From the NCBI RefSeq assembly GCF_024170465.1, contig NZ_JALJYF010000002.1, forward strand, positions 496,001 to 560,000: a stretch of DNA of 64,000 nucleotides, written 5' to 3'. This document shows positions 30,358 through 40,090 of this stretch, piece after piece. Every line of letters starts with the position of its first letter. The stretch's first letter is position 1. A model generated the notes under the pieces. The model worked only from the letters and a program-made list of their open reading frames with translations, was not told where the DNA came from and did not search any database. The translations under genes were made by a program, and so were the position numbers. This DNA comes from Natronospira proteinivora. Its GTDB lineage: Bacteria > Pseudomonadota > Gammaproteobacteria > Natronospirales > Natronospiraceae.

Positions 30358-31161
30358 ATGAGCGATAACGAGAACACACCGACCCTGAAACCGCTGGTGA
30401 TTGCCGGGCGGGAATATCAATCCCGGCTGCTGGTGGGGACCGGCAAGTACAAGGATTTCCAGGAAACCCGGGAAGCCATTGAAACCAGTGGTGCCGAGAT
30501 CGTGACTGTGGCCCTGCGCCGCTCCAACATCGGCCAGAAATCCGATGAGCCCAATCTGCTGGATGCGGTGCCGCCATCGAAGTACACCATCCTGCCCAAC
30601 ACCGCCGGTTGCTACACGGCCGAGGATGCGGTGCGGGTCTGCCGCCTGGCCCGGGAGCTGCTGGACGATCATCGCCTGGTGAAGCTGGAGGTGCTGGGGG
30701 ATGAGCGTACCCTCTACCCGGATATTCCGGCCACCCTGGAAGCGGCCAAGACCCTGGTGGACGAGGGCTTCGAGGTGATGGTCTATACCAATGACGATCC
30801 CATCATCGCCAAGCGCCTGGAGGAAATCGGCTGCGTGGCAGTGATGCCCCTGGCGGCGCCCATCGGTTCTGGACTGGGGATTCAGAACCCCTACAACATC
30901 ATCACCATTGTGGAGAATGCCAAGGTGCCCATTCTGGTGGATGCCGGCGTGGGCACGGCCTCGGATGCCTCGGTGGCCATGGAGCTGGGCTGTGACGGGG
31001 TGCTGATGAACACCGCCATCGCCGGCGCCCAGCACCCGGTGCTGATGGCCTCGGCCATGCGCAAGGCGGTGGAAGCCGGCCGCGAAGCCTTCCTGGCCGG
31101 ACGCATCCCCAAGAAACGCTTCGCCTCGGCCTCCTCCCCGATTGAAGGAGTAATCCGCTAA
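30358..31161 (+). CDS. thiG: Thiazole synthase ThiG
   Basis: This 267-residue TIM-barrel enzyme condenses deoxyxylulose 5-phosphate, dehydroglycine and ThiS thiocarboxylate to the thiazole phosphate of thiamine. Conserved segments are [53 protein letters not shown] (Schiff-base Lys region), [15 protein letters not shown] and [20 protein letters not shown]. Length and N-terminus are normal. The start follows a clear ribosome site. Confidence 0.97.
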   Translation: MSDNENTPTLKPLVIAGREYQSRLLVGTGKYKDFQETREAIETSGAEIVTVALRRSNIGQKSDEPNLLDAVPPSKYTILPNTAGCYTAEDAVRVCRLARELLDDHRLVKLEVLGDERTLYPDIPATLEAAKTLVDEGFEVMVYTNDDPIIAKRLEEIGCVAVMPLAAPIGSGLGIQNPYNIITIVENAKVPILVDAGVGTASDASVAMELGCDGVLMNTAIAGAQHPVLMASAMRKAVEAGREAFLAGRIPKKRFASASSPIEGVIR

Positions 31162-31167
31162 TCACCC

Positions 31168-31430
31168 GTAGGAGCGGATTTATCCGCGATTGGCCCAGAA
31201 ACGTTGGGGCGGTTTCAGCGTCAAGGATTTAGAGAACATTTAATGCGGTAACACGAAGGACACGAAGAAAAGCACGAAGGGCACGAAGGAAAATCTGATG
31301 GGGTGGGCCAGAAGTGGGAGCGGCGTCCGCCGCGACTAATGGCAAGCTAGCTGGAAATCGCGGCGGACGCCGCTCCCACATTCTTGTCCTTCTTCGTGTC
31401 CTTCTGCCTTTCTTCGTGTCCTTCGTGCAA
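31168..31430. repeat. Nested palindrome of CACGAAG arrays and REPs
   Basis: After a single REP (31168-31191), a CACGAAG array (31250-31291), a GTGGGAGCGGCG REP (31314-31336), its inverted partner (31357-31379) and an inverted array (31383-31430, ending TTCGTGTCCTTCGTG) form one nested inverted repeat of about 180 bp. The right-hand array contains the CTTCTGCCTTTC interruption also present in the elements at 41.9 and 63.1 kb. No target duplication is clear here. Confidence 0.8.
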
Positions 31431-31468
31431 CGCTTTTATACCTCCACCTCCCCAAAAGGACCCCCTGA

Positions 31469-32158
31469 ATGACTGAGCAGGAAAAGAACTGGCGGCCGAT
31501 ACGGAGTTTTGTGCGGCGGGAGGGGCGTTTGACGCCCGGGCAGCAGAAGGCGTTGGATCGCTTTTTTCCCCGTTACGGCATTGAATTTCAGGCCGAGCCG
31601 CTGGATTTCAACGTCCTGTTCGGTCGCAAAGCGCCGGTGACCCTGGAGATCGGTTTCGGCAACGGGGATCTGCTGGCGACACTGGCGGTCAGTCACCCGG
31701 AACGGAACTTCATGGGGATCGAGGTCCATCGTCCTGGTGTGGGGCGGCTGCTCAATCAGCTGGACGAGCAAGGCCTGGAGAATGTACGGGTCTCGACCCA
31801 CGATGCGGTGGAAGTGCTGCGGGAGCAGATTCCACCCAAGAGCCTGGATCGGCTGCTGATCTTCTTCCCTGACCCCTGGCCCAAGAAACGCCACCACAAG
31901 CGCCGCCTGATTCAGCCGGCCTTTGCCGAGCTGGCGGCCAGCCGGCTCGCCCCCGGTGGCCGGCTGCACCTGGCCACGGACTGGGAAAACTACAAGGACC
32001 ACATGCTGGCGGTGCTGGATGCCTGCCCGGCCCTGTCCAATACCGCTGGCGATGGTGGCACCGTGCCCCGGCCGGATGACCGCCCGGTGACCCATTTCGA
32101 ACAACGCGGCAAGCGCAAGGGGCATGGGGTTTGGGATCTGGTTTATGAGCGGGTTTAG
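31469..32158 (+). CDS. trmB: tRNA (guanine-N7)-methyltransferase
   Basis: This 229-residue SAM-dependent enzyme makes m7G46 in tRNA. The SAM site is LEIGFGNGDLLATLA, followed by NFMGIEVHRPGVGRLL. The catalytic region FFPDPWPKKRHHKRRLIQP and the C-terminal TKFE-like THFEQRGKRKGHGVWDL are clear. The order thiS-thiG-trmB is common in gammaproteobacteria, although REP-rich DNA now separates thiG and trmB. Confidence 0.97.
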   Translation: MTEQEKNWRPIRSFVRREGRLTPGQQKALDRFFPRYGIEFQAEPLDFNVLFGRKAPVTLEIGFGNGDLLATLAVSHPERNFMGIEVHRPGVGRLLNQLDEQGLENVRVSTHDAVEVLREQIPPKSLDRLLIFFPDPWPKKRHHKRRLIQPAFAELAASRLAPGGRLHLATDWENYKDHMLAVLDACPALSNTAGDGGTVPRPDDRPVTHFEQRGKRKGHGVWDLVYERV

Positions 32159-32188
32159 GGCTGTTGGGGGTGTAGAGGGCTGGGTATT

Positions 32189-32801
32189 TGGAACACGGAG
32201 ATCACGGAGGAGTCACGGAGAACACGGAGGGGATAGGTATTGCCGTAGGAGCGGATTTATCCGCGATCAGGTTTTGGGGATGTAGCGGGTTCGTTTTTTT
32301 GGAACACAGAGGACACGGAGAGCACGGAGGGGGTGTTGTTGGGAAATAGCAGTGTCTTGTGGGAGCGGCGTCCGCCGCGATCTATAGCTGGCTAGCTGGA
32401 AAGTCGGGCCAAGAATGCCCCTCCCACAGCTTCTACAGGCCCCATTGCCTTCCTCCGTGTCCTCCGTGATCTCCGTGTTCCAAAAAACGAATCCGCTATC
32501 GCCCCCTCGTTCGAATCGCGAATGAATTCGCTCCTACGGCCACGGCATTCATCCCTCCGTGACCTCCGTGGCTTCTCCGTGATCTCCGTGTTCCAAAAAA
32601 CGAACCCGCTATAACCGCTTCGCTCGAATCGCGAATGAATTCGCTCCTACGGCCGCGACATTCATCCCTCCGTGACCTCCGTGGATTCTCCGTGATCTCT
32701 GTGTTCAAAAAACCGAACCCGCTATCGCCCCTCGTTCGGATCGCGGATAAATCCGCTCCTACGGACAATGGGCCGCCGTAGGAGCGAATTCATTCGCGAT
32801 T
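32189..32801. repeat. Large composite REP/CACGGAG repeat cluster
   Basis: Nearly the whole 656-base gap is repeats. Reading right: a CACGGAG array (32189-32230); a unit REP-linker-array (32242-32331); a GTGGGAGCGGCG REP (32359-32381); a GTGGGAGGGGCATT REP (32403-32426); then three tandem direct copies of the unit in opposite orientation, starting at 32452, 32554 and 32667. A last REP at 32778-32801 closes a REPIN with the final copy. The linker is TAGCGGGTTCG then six or seven T and GGAACACGGAG. The cluster is therefore a nested inverted repeat with a triplicated right arm. Confidence 0.88.
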
Positions 32802-32814
32802 GGGTTTTGGGAGC

Positions 32815-34509
32815 TTAATAAACATCGGGGCTGCCTTCGCCGCGGGGGTCGGAGGCGGCTTCCAGCTCGCCGCTTTCCCGGTTCCAGATCACCATTTGCA
32901 GGTTGCCCCAGGGGCGGTCCCGGCTTTCCAGCTCATGACCCTTGGTCTTGAGCGCTTCCAATGCGGACGCCGAGATGGAATCGGGCTCATGGCTGATGTG
33001 ATCCGGGCGGTACTGGTGGTGGAAGCGCGGCTTGGCCACGGCGGCTTCGGCGTCGGCCCCGTCCAGATAGGCCAGGATGCCGGTGAGCACGGTGGTGATG
33101 ATGCGGCTGCCGCCGGGGCTGCCCAGGATGGCCACGCCCCGCTCGTCTTCCACGAAGGTGGGGGTCATGCTGGAGAGCATGCGCTTGCCGGGCTCGATGG
33201 CATTGGCCTTGGAGGACACCAGGCCAAAGCCGTCCGGGGTGCCGGGCTCGGATGAGAAATCATCCATTTCATTGTTGAGGATGACGCCGGTGCCTTCGGG
33301 CATGAAACCGGAGCCGAACCAGAAGTTGATGGAAAGCGTGGCCCCCACCCGATTGCCCTGCCGGTCCATGATGGAGAAATGGGTGGTCTGGGGCCCTTCC
33401 AGGGGACTGACCACATCGGGCAGGTGATCACTGGGGGTGGCCCGGTCCTGGCGGATGCTGGCCCGCAGGCCGGCGGCATAGTCGGCGCTGGTGAGCCGCT
33501 CGATGGGCATGTCCACGAAATCCGGGTCCCCCAGCCAGGCGCCCCGGTCCCGATAGGCGCGGCGCAGGGCTTCGCTGATTACGTGAATGCGGGTGGCCTC
33601 ATCCACGGCATCCAGGTCATAGCCTTCCAGGATGTTGAGCGTGGTGGCCAGGGCCACGCCACCGGCGCTGGGGGGTGAGGCGGCGGTGATGCGGGCACCG
33701 CGATACTCGCTGGTGATGGGTTCACGCTCGACCACCTGGTAGTCGGCCAGGTCCTGCAGCTGCCAGATACCCCCGGCCTCGCGCACCTGGGTCACCATTT
33801 GCTCGGCCAGTTCCCCTTCATAGAAGCCGGCCCGGCCCTGCTGGGCGATGCGTTCCAGGGTGTCGGCCAGGTCGGGTTGTTTCAGCGTCCAGCCTTCTTC
33901 GGGGACGTCCCCGTCATCCAGAAAGACGTCGGCGCCGGCGGGCCAGCGCTTGAGAATATCCTGCTTGAAGTCCACGCCGCGGATATAGCGTTCACCCACA
34001 CTAAAGCCTTCCCGGGCCAGGCGAATGGCGGGGGCCAGGTTGTCTTCCAGGCTGAGTTGGCCGTATTGCTCGGTGATGTGAATCAGGGCGGCGGGCTGGC
34101 CGGGGATGGCGGCGGCCAGGGGCCCGTTGCGGGAGAGGTCGTCATCCACTTCCCCGTCTTCGTCCAGGTACATCTCGGCATGGGCCTCGCCGGGGGCCGT
34201 TTCCCGGCCGTCCACCATGATACTGCGATCCTCGCCGGCTTGATGCAGCAGCCAGAAGCCGCCACCGCCCACGCCGGAACCGAAGGGTTCCACCACCGCC
34301 AGGACAGCACTCACGGCCACTGCGGCATCAAAGGCATTGCCCCCTTGCTCCAGGATTTCCCGGCCAGCCTGGGTGGCCAGAGGGTGGGCGGTGGCCACCG
34401 CGCCGCCTTCGCTGGTCGGGCTTGGTCCGTCGTTTGGTGACAGCCCGGCGCAGGCGGTGAGAAACAGGGCGGTCAGCAGGGTAATCAGCAGGCGTTGCAG
34501 TTTGAGCAT
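32815..34509 (-). CDS. ggt: Gamma-glutamyltransferase (lipoprotein)
   Basis: This 564-residue self-processing Ntn-hydrolase cleaves gamma-glutamyl bonds of glutathione and peptides in the periplasm. The signal peptide ends LFLTAC with Cys20, predicting a lipoprotein, whereas E. coli Ggt is soluble. The autocleavage nucleophile is Thr375 in PQTTHFSIMD, and the small subunit has GATLSINFWFGSGF, NNEMDDFS and GSPGGSRIITT. The ATG at 34509 is chosen because it begins the signal peptide; the 96 codons upstream are translated repeat DNA. Peptide salvage would suit an organism with several secreted proteases. Confidence 0.95.
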   Translation of the reverse strand: MLKLQRLLITLLTALFLTACAGLSPNDGPSPTSEGGAVATAHPLATQAGREILEQGGNAFDAAVAVSAVLAVVEPFGSGVGGGGFWLLHQAGEDRSIMVDGRETAPGEAHAEMYLDEDGEVDDDLSRNGPLAAAIPGQPAALIHITEQYGQLSLEDNLAPAIRLAREGFSVGERYIRGVDFKQDILKRWPAGADVFLDDGDVPEEGWTLKQPDLADTLERIAQQGRAGFYEGELAEQMVTQVREAGGIWQLQDLADYQVVEREPITSEYRGARITAASPPSAGGVALATTLNILEGYDLDAVDEATRIHVISEALRRAYRDRGAWLGDPDFVDMPIERLTSADYAAGLRASIRQDRATPSDHLPDVVSPLEGPQTTHFSIMDRQGNRVGATLSINFWFGSGFMPEGTGVILNNEMDDFSSEPGTPDGFGLVSSKANAIEPGKRMLSSMTPTFVEDERGVAILGSPGGSRIITTVLTGILAYLDGADAEAAVAKPRFHHQYRPDHISHEPDSISASALEALKTKGHELESRDRPWGNLQMVIWNRESGELEAASDPRGEGSPDVY

Positions 34510-34903
34510 GGTGTTCTTCAGGGCTTTGGCTTGCTTTGCAGGAGGGCACAGATTAACTGATTTTCCGGCAGGACGTGAGAGGGGGTTCTTCTGGTTCGCT
34601 AGGGATATGTGGTCAATCGCTTGCGCCCGTTTATCGAAGGGCAGGCATCTCACCACCCCCGATGTTTGAAGCCAGGAGGATTGATCCGGGGGTAGGCCTG
34701 AGCAGGATTGTCGAGAACAGGATGTTCTCGTCAAAGCCCCCAGGGATGGGTCCATGGCGTTCCTGGGCAAGGCTACCCCCGGATCAATCCGTGGCAATCA
34801 AGCAGAAACCCCACCGCACCATGGCGCCAAAGTGACCGGCCAGTGACTGGCCGAAGTCGTATGCCGCAATGTTTCAGCCAGGGGGGTTATCCCCCGCTGC
34901 CGT
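34510..34903. other. ggt-coaD intergenic region
   Basis: No gene is supported in this gap. Its main feature is the palindromic element at 34678-34790, described separately. The ggt promoter should lie in 34510-34670, but I cannot pick out convincing hexamers. Confidence 0.5.
34678..34790. repeat. 113-bp palindromic element with nested hairpins
   Basis: An 18-bp perfect inverted repeat (GGATTGATCCGGGGGTAG at 34678-34695 and its complement at 34773-34790) encloses two smaller hairpins, CGAGAAC/GTTCTCG around AGGAT and CCCAGG/CCTGGG around a GATGG-containing loop. No flanking direct repeat is evident. It lies upstream of ggt and downstream of coaD on the minus strand. Confidence 0.75.
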
Positions 34904-35425
<522 letters not shown>

Positions 35426-35465
35426 CTAGTGTATCAGGGCTGGTTTTTGGAATTCGGCGGGAGGC

Positions 35466-36007
35466 CGTAGGAGCGGATTTATCCGCGATTGATCTGCCGG
35501 GATATAGAAGGCTGGTGTGTTGGAACGCAGAGGACGCAGAGAATCCGCAGAGGTCACGGAGGAGATGAATGTCGCGGCCGTAGGAGCGAATTCATTCGCG
35601 ATTCGAGCGAGGCGGTTATAGGCGGGTTCGTTTTTTTGGAACACGGAGATCACGGAGAAGCCACGGAGGACACGGAGGAATGCAATTGGGCTTAGGTAGC
35701 TGTGGGAGCGGCGTCCGCCGCGATTTCCAGCTAGCCGGCTATTGATCGCGGCGGACGCCGCTCCCACAAGGCTATGTTACCTCCACATATAACCCCTCTG
35801 TGACCTCTGCGGATTCTCCGTGCCCTCTGCGTTCCAAAACTCCAACTCGCTACCCCCCCCAAACCCAATCGCGGATAAATCCGCTCCTACGGCGCTCCCG
35901 GCATTACCCCCTCCGTGGTCTCCGTGGCTCCTCCGTGATCTCCGTGTTCCTCATACCAAGCCCTCTATGGCCCCGCAGGCCTATCGCGAATGAATTCGCC
36001 CCTACGG
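35466..36007. repeat. Nested palindromic cluster of REP/array units
   Basis: Two composite units point one way (35466-35565 and 35579-35680, each REP, linker, GGAAC then a CACGGAG or CGCAGAG array). A GTGGGAGCGGCG REP (35702-35724) and its inverted partner (35744-35766) form the centre, with CAGCTAGCCGGCTA between them. Two units follow in the opposite orientation (about 35790-35892 and 35909-36006). The whole 540-bp block is a nested inverted repeat centred near 35735. It fills the coaD-rsmD gap. Confidence 0.88.
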
Positions 36008-36021
36008 GGGTGCAAGCGCGC

Positions 36022-36639
36022 CTAGGAAGTGGTGATCAGGCCGTAGGTGACGTCGCCGGCGGTGGATTGGCGGGTCCAGATCCAGGCCGGGGGGATCTCG
36101 GGGGGCGGGTTGTGGCTGCGGTATTCCAGGTAGATCTGGGCGCCGGGCTTGAGCCATGCCCCCGCTTGCAAGGCTTCGAGAACGGGGCCATAGAGGCCGG
36201 CGTCATAAGGGGGATCGAGAAAGACCAGGCCATAGGGGGAATCGGGCAAGGGAGATCCAAGATATTTCTCCACTTCCATGCCGTGCACGCTTGCCTTGTC
36301 TTCCGCCCCCAGCAGGTTCAGGTTCTGCTTCAGGGCCGCCACCAGGCGGCGGTCGCGCTCGACGAAATCCACTCGGGCCGCGCCCCGGGACAGGGCTTCC
36401 AGCCCCAGGGCGCCGCTGCCGGCGAAAAGATCCAGAGCGGATTCGCCGACCAATGTGGGGGCCAGCCAGTTGAACAGGGTTTCGCGCACCCGGTCGGGTG
36501 TCGGGCGCACACCACCGGCGTCGGGAAAGCGCAGTCGACGGCCGCCATGTTGCCCGGCAATCAGGCGCAGCTGGCCGGACCGGGGGGCCTCGCGAGTCCT
36601 TTTTCCGCGCCTCACCGCTTTGTGTCGTTTTTTTACCAC
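36022..36639 (-). CDS. rsmD: 16S rRNA (guanine-966 N2)-methyltransferase RsmD
   Basis: This 205-residue SAM-dependent enzyme methylates G966 of 16S rRNA. RLIAGQHGGRRLRFPDAGGVRPTPDRVRET is the usual N-terminal region, read here in parts as GQHGGRRLRF and RPTPDRVRETLFNWL. The SAM site is LDLFAGSGALGLEALSRGA and the catalytic motif is FLDPPYD. The basic N-terminal tail (KKRHKAVRRGKR) is expected. In many relatives it directly flanks ftsY; here a lipase gene intervenes. Confidence 0.96.
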   Translation of the reverse strand: MVKKRHKAVRRGKRTREAPRSGQLRLIAGQHGGRRLRFPDAGGVRPTPDRVRETLFNWLAPTLVGESALDLFAGSGALGLEALSRGAARVDFVERDRRLVAALKQNLNLLGAEDKASVHGMEVEKYLGSPLPDSPYGLVFLDPPYDAGLYGPVLEALQAGAWLKPGAQIYLEYRSHNPPPEIPPAWIWTRQSTAGDVTYGLITTS

Positions 36640-36848
36640 GCTGAATTCACTCGTACGCTTGTTTGAAAGCGCCCACCTACCTATAGTTGTCAGGGAGCCG
36701 TAATGAAACGGCTGGTACCTGCTTCGACGGGGAATACACGATGAAGCAGGCTGGCCATCCTAAGTGAGTGTGCCGAGGCACTCCAGTGTTGCATACTGAG
36801 CGTCGGCCCGGTTCATTCTGGCGTGTTTCGCCCTGGAGGGATAGAACA

Positions 36849-38918
36849 ATGTTTAAACGACTTTTGCCTGTCGCCGTTTTGCTGCCCCTGGTGGGCCTGA
36901 ATGGTTGTTTCGTGGATGACGAGGAATCCACCGAGCCGAAACCCACATTTCGAGCAGAGTTTATTCCCGCCGTGGGCCTACTGCCCTTCGGGAACGACCT
37001 CTATATTGATCAGGAAGACGGCACTGTGGACATCCCAAGTCCGCTAACGCCGATCAATACGGTCGATGGCTTCTCCACCACCGCCTCGACGGTCACCATG
37101 ACCACGGACACTGTGGACGAAGACAGCATCGTGGCGGGTGAGAATGCTGTACTGGTGGATATCACCAACCCCGCTGAACCAGCACCGCTGACACCGGGAG
37201 AGCACTATTCAGTGTCGGTTTCCCAGCTCGAGGGCACTGCCCAGCATCGCATCGACTTCCATGTCCACCAGCCGCTCCGGAGCGACATGCCCGATGGTGA
37301 AGGGGGTGTGATACCCGCTCGCTATATGGCCTTTCTGACTTCCGGCATCCAGAGTACGACGGGCAACAGCCTGGCGCCGGATACGGATTTCAGGACTATC
37401 CGGGATGCGGCCGTTGCTGATGAAGAATTGGCCAATGAGACCTTCGAAAATATCCGGCAGGCCATTCAGGGTCCGCTCCAATTGACCTCGGCACTGGGTG
37501 TCGATAGCGGTGATGTTGCCGTTCTCTGGACCTTCCAGACCGTTGGCACGCGCAACTCCATGGAAATGGTGGCTAATGAAACTGCTCCGGACATGGCAGC
37601 CATCAGCCCATCCGGCATGGACTCCGGCGATGTCGTTGACGGTTCACCGGGCTATGCCGATATTTGGGCTGGCTTTCTCGATGTAGCCTACTATCTCGAC
37701 CCGGAAGCGCCCCTGAGCGAGTTTTGGGTGGATGATGAGGGTCAGCCGCTAACCCGGGCTAATCCGATGCCCGCAGCGCGTGATCAAAAGTCCATTCCCC
37801 TGTTTGTCACCGTTCCAAGTCAGGAAGCGATTGATGACGCTAACTGCCCGGTATCAGGTGAGCCCGGCGATGGCTGGCCAGTAGTCATTTTCCAGCACGG
37901 CATCACCGGTGACCGAAGCCAGATGCTCGGCCTGGCCGACACGCTCAGTTGCCAGGGCTTTGCCATGGCCGCCATCGACCATCCCCTGCACGGGATCACC
38001 GACCCTGAAAGCCCGTTATTCGTGGGGCCAGGCTCCCCCTTGTATGAAGCCTTCGACGTACAGGAACGGCATTTCTACATGGTGCAAGGGCAGCCTTCTG
38101 ATCCAGCCGAGGTCATAGGCGAGGACGGAAGCTTCGACGGTTCTGGGGAGCACTACATCAACATCGCCAGCCTGCCCACCAGCCGGGACAATCTCCGCCA
38201 GTCCGTTGCCGACTTGTTGCAGCTTTCCGCTTCGGCGGGGGCCATCGTCACTCTGGATCAAGACGGGAATCCCGATGGACAGTTGGCCATTGATACGGAT
38301 GCCAAATTCTTCGTTGGCCACTCCCTGGGTGGCATCGCAGGCACCAGCCTAACCGGGCTGGACGAGAGCATTGTCGCTTCTGTACTGGCAATGCCCGGCG
38401 GCAAGATCACTGATCTGCTGCTGGAATCTGATGAGTTTGGTGACCGCATCCGAGATGGATTGGTGGCGGAAAACTCCAACCTGGTTGAGGGTACGACGCT
38501 CTTTGACCGTTTCTTCCGCCAAGCGCAGACCATCATTGATGCTGGGGACCCTGCCAATTACGGGAACTTGGCCGATGATCGGGATGTGTTCGTCATCGAA
38601 ATCGATGGGGATTCCGTGGTTCCGAACAGTGCGACCCAATACCTCTCCAATACCTTGGACTTGGCACAAGTTAGTACGACAGCCGATGGTTCCGATGGGC
38701 AGGGCTGGGTGCGCTATCTCGCCGGCAACCACGGTTCACTGCTACAGCCGGGCGCTGATGATCCAGAGAGCCAGGCAGTATGGGCCTCCATCCAATGCCA
38801 AACGGCGTTCTTCATCGCTACGGCGGCCAGCGGCAATGCCGTTATCGACGCAAGCGGCGAAGCGGAGCAGAGTCCGGACAACTGTGCTGCAGCAGCCAAC
38901 ATGGACTTGATCGAATAA
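36849..38918 (+). CDS. Lipoprotein alpha/beta-hydrolase (Pla-1/cef-like lipase)
   Basis: This 689-residue predicted surface or periplasmic lipoprotein has signal peptide RLLPVAVLLPLVGLNGC with lipidated Cys. The N-terminal FIPAVGLLPFGNDLYI and GTVDIPSPLTPINTVDGFST resemble the start of the Pla-1/cef/VolA family of extracellular lipases. The nucleophile elbow is GHSLGG with Ser492, preceded by VVIFQHGITGDRSQML, which forms the oxyanion region. The ATG at 36849 follows GGAGGG. The substrate is probably a phospholipid or acyl ester, inferred from family. It has inserted between the usual neighbours rsmD and ftsY and ends at a strong terminator. Confidence 0.85.
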   Translation: MFKRLLPVAVLLPLVGLNGCFVDDEESTEPKPTFRAEFIPAVGLLPFGNDLYIDQEDGTVDIPSPLTPINTVDGFSTTASTVTMTTDTVDEDSIVAGENAVLVDITNPAEPAPLTPGEHYSVSVSQLEGTAQHRIDFHVHQPLRSDMPDGEGGVIPARYMAFLTSGIQSTTGNSLAPDTDFRTIRDAAVADEELANETFENIRQAIQGPLQLTSALGVDSGDVAVLWTFQTVGTRNSMEMVANETAPDMAAISPSGMDSGDVVDGSPGYADIWAGFLDVAYYLDPEAPLSEFWVDDEGQPLTRANPMPAARDQKSIPLFVTVPSQEAIDDANCPVSGEPGDGWPVVIFQHGITGDRSQMLGLADTLSCQGFAMAAIDHPLHGITDPESPLFVGPGSPLYEAFDVQERHFYMVQGQPSDPAEVIGEDGSFDGSGEHYINIASLPTSRDNLRQSVADLLQLSASAGAIVTLDQDGNPDGQLAIDTDAKFFVGHSLGGIAGTSLTGLDESIVASVLAMPGGKITDLLLESDEFGDRIRDGLVAENSNLVEGTTLFDRFFRQAQTIIDAGDPANYGNLADDRDVFVIEIDGDSVVPNSATQYLSNTLDLAQVSTTADGSDGQGWVRYLAGNHGSLLQPGADDPESQAVWASIQCQTAFFIATAASGNAVIDASGEAEQSPDNCAAAANMDLIE

Positions 38919-38947
38919 GTCTTGGTTCAATGATCGAAGGCAGTTTG

Positions 38948-38977
38948 GCCGGGGCCCTTCAGGGCCCCGGCTTTTTT
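38948..38977 (+). terminator. Intrinsic terminator of the lipase gene
   Basis: GCCGGGGCCC pairs with GGGCCCCGGC around a short TTCA loop, followed by TTTTTT. It lies about 30 bases past the lipase stop and separates this gene from ftsY. Confidence 0.93.
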
Positions 38978-39074
38978 ATGGGCGAGCGCCGGGCAGGGGC
39001 GATTTTGCAGGGTGAACTTGGTAGGATGTGGCAACGTTTTTGACCATTCTCCATTGCAGGCACCAACCCATTCC

Positions 39075-40013
39075 ATGTCCGAGAAAAAAGGTTTTTTTGG
39101 CCGCCTCCGGGAACGACTGAACCGGGGCGACTCCCTCCTCACCAAGGACCTCACCGAACTGCTGCCCGGTTCCGGGCCGCCCGACGAAGACACCCTGGAA
39201 GAACTGGAGACCCGCCTGCTGATGGCGGATGTGGGGGTCTCGGCCACCCAGCAGATCATGGATGGTCTGCGTGAGCGGCTGAACCGCAAGGCCCTGGCCA
39301 ACCGAGATCAGCTGTTGCAGGGGCTGCGGCAAGAGGTTCATGCCATCCTGGATCCGGTGGAATCGGCCCTGGAGCCCAGGCAGCCAGGTGATGGGCCTTT
39401 CGTGATTCTGGTGGTGGGGGTGAACGGCAGTGGCAAGACCACCACCATCGGCAAGCTGGCCCGGCGTTTCCGGGACCAGGGCAAGTCGGTGATGCTGGCG
39501 GCCGGGGATACCTTTCGGGCGGCGGCGGTGGAACAGCTCCAGGTCTGGGGCGAGCGTAACGATGTGCCGGTGATCGCCCATGCCACCGGGGCGGATTCAG
39601 CAGCGGTGGCCCATGATGCGGTGCAATCCGCCCTCTCGCGGGATATCGACGTATTGCTGATCGATACCGCCGGGCGTCTGCATACCCAGGCCGGGCTGAT
39701 GGATGAGCTCAAGAAGGTCCGCCGGGTGATCCAGCGGGTGATGCCATCGGCCCCCCATGAAACCCTCTTGGTGCTGGACGGCAGCACCGGGCAGAATGCC
39801 ATTGCCCAGGCGCGTGAGTTTCATTCCGCGGTCGAGCTGAGCGGCCTGGCGGTGACCAAGCTGGACGGTTCGGCCAAGGGCGGGGTGTTGCTGGCCGTGG
39901 CCCGGGAGTTGAAGATTCCGGTGCGTTTTATCGGCATTGGCGAGGCGGCCGAGGATCTGGATGTGTTTCGGGCGGAGGATTTTACCCGGGCATTGCTTGA
40001 GGCTGGGGATTGA
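39075..40013 (+). CDS. ftsY: Signal recognition particle receptor FtsY
   Basis: This 312-residue SRP-receptor GTPase docks ribosome-SRP complexes at the inner membrane. The N and G domains are complete: G1 GVNGSGKTTTIGKLA, DTFRAAAVEQLQ, DTAGRLHTQ, and G4-G5 TKLDGSAKGG with GIGEAAEDL. The acidic A domain found in E. coli (about 200 residues) is reduced to some 25 residues. The ATG at 39075 gives the standard MSEKKGFFGRLRERL amphipathic start, which binds membrane. It heads ftsY-ftsE-ftsX. Confidence 0.96.
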   Translation: MSEKKGFFGRLRERLNRGDSLLTKDLTELLPGSGPPDEDTLEELETRLLMADVGVSATQQIMDGLRERLNRKALANRDQLLQGLRQEVHAILDPVESALEPRQPGDGPFVILVVGVNGSGKTTTIGKLARRFRDQGKSVMLAAGDTFRAAAVEQLQVWGERNDVPVIAHATGADSAAVAHDAVQSALSRDIDVLLIDTAGRLHTQAGLMDELKKVRRVIQRVMPSAPHETLLVLDGSTGQNAIAQAREFHSAVELSGLAVTKLDGSAKGGVLLAVARELKIPVRFIGIGEAAEDLDVFRAEDFTRALLEAGD

Positions 40014-40047
40014 GGGAACCGGGAGCCAACCGGGCCCGGGGGCCCGG

Positions 40048-40070
40048 TCGCGGATAAATCCGCTCCTACG
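40048..40070 (-). repeat. Single REP inside the ftsY-ftsE gap
   Basis: One reverse GTAGGAGCGGAT REP lies in the 77-base gap between ftsY and ftsE. Most relatives have these genes almost touching. Confidence 0.85.
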
Positions 40071-40090
40071 AGGACAGAGAAGGTGGATGA

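Noticed and set aside
32189-32801. Possible CRISPR array
   Set aside because: The repeated units are 9-10 bp and directly abutting, or about 100 bp and composite. There are no 25-37-bp direct repeats with unique spacers of constant length, and no cas genes nearby.
34510-34797. N-terminal extension of the gamma-glutamyltransferase
   Set aside because: The extra 96 codons translate the palindromic element and would hide a good lipoprotein signal peptide.
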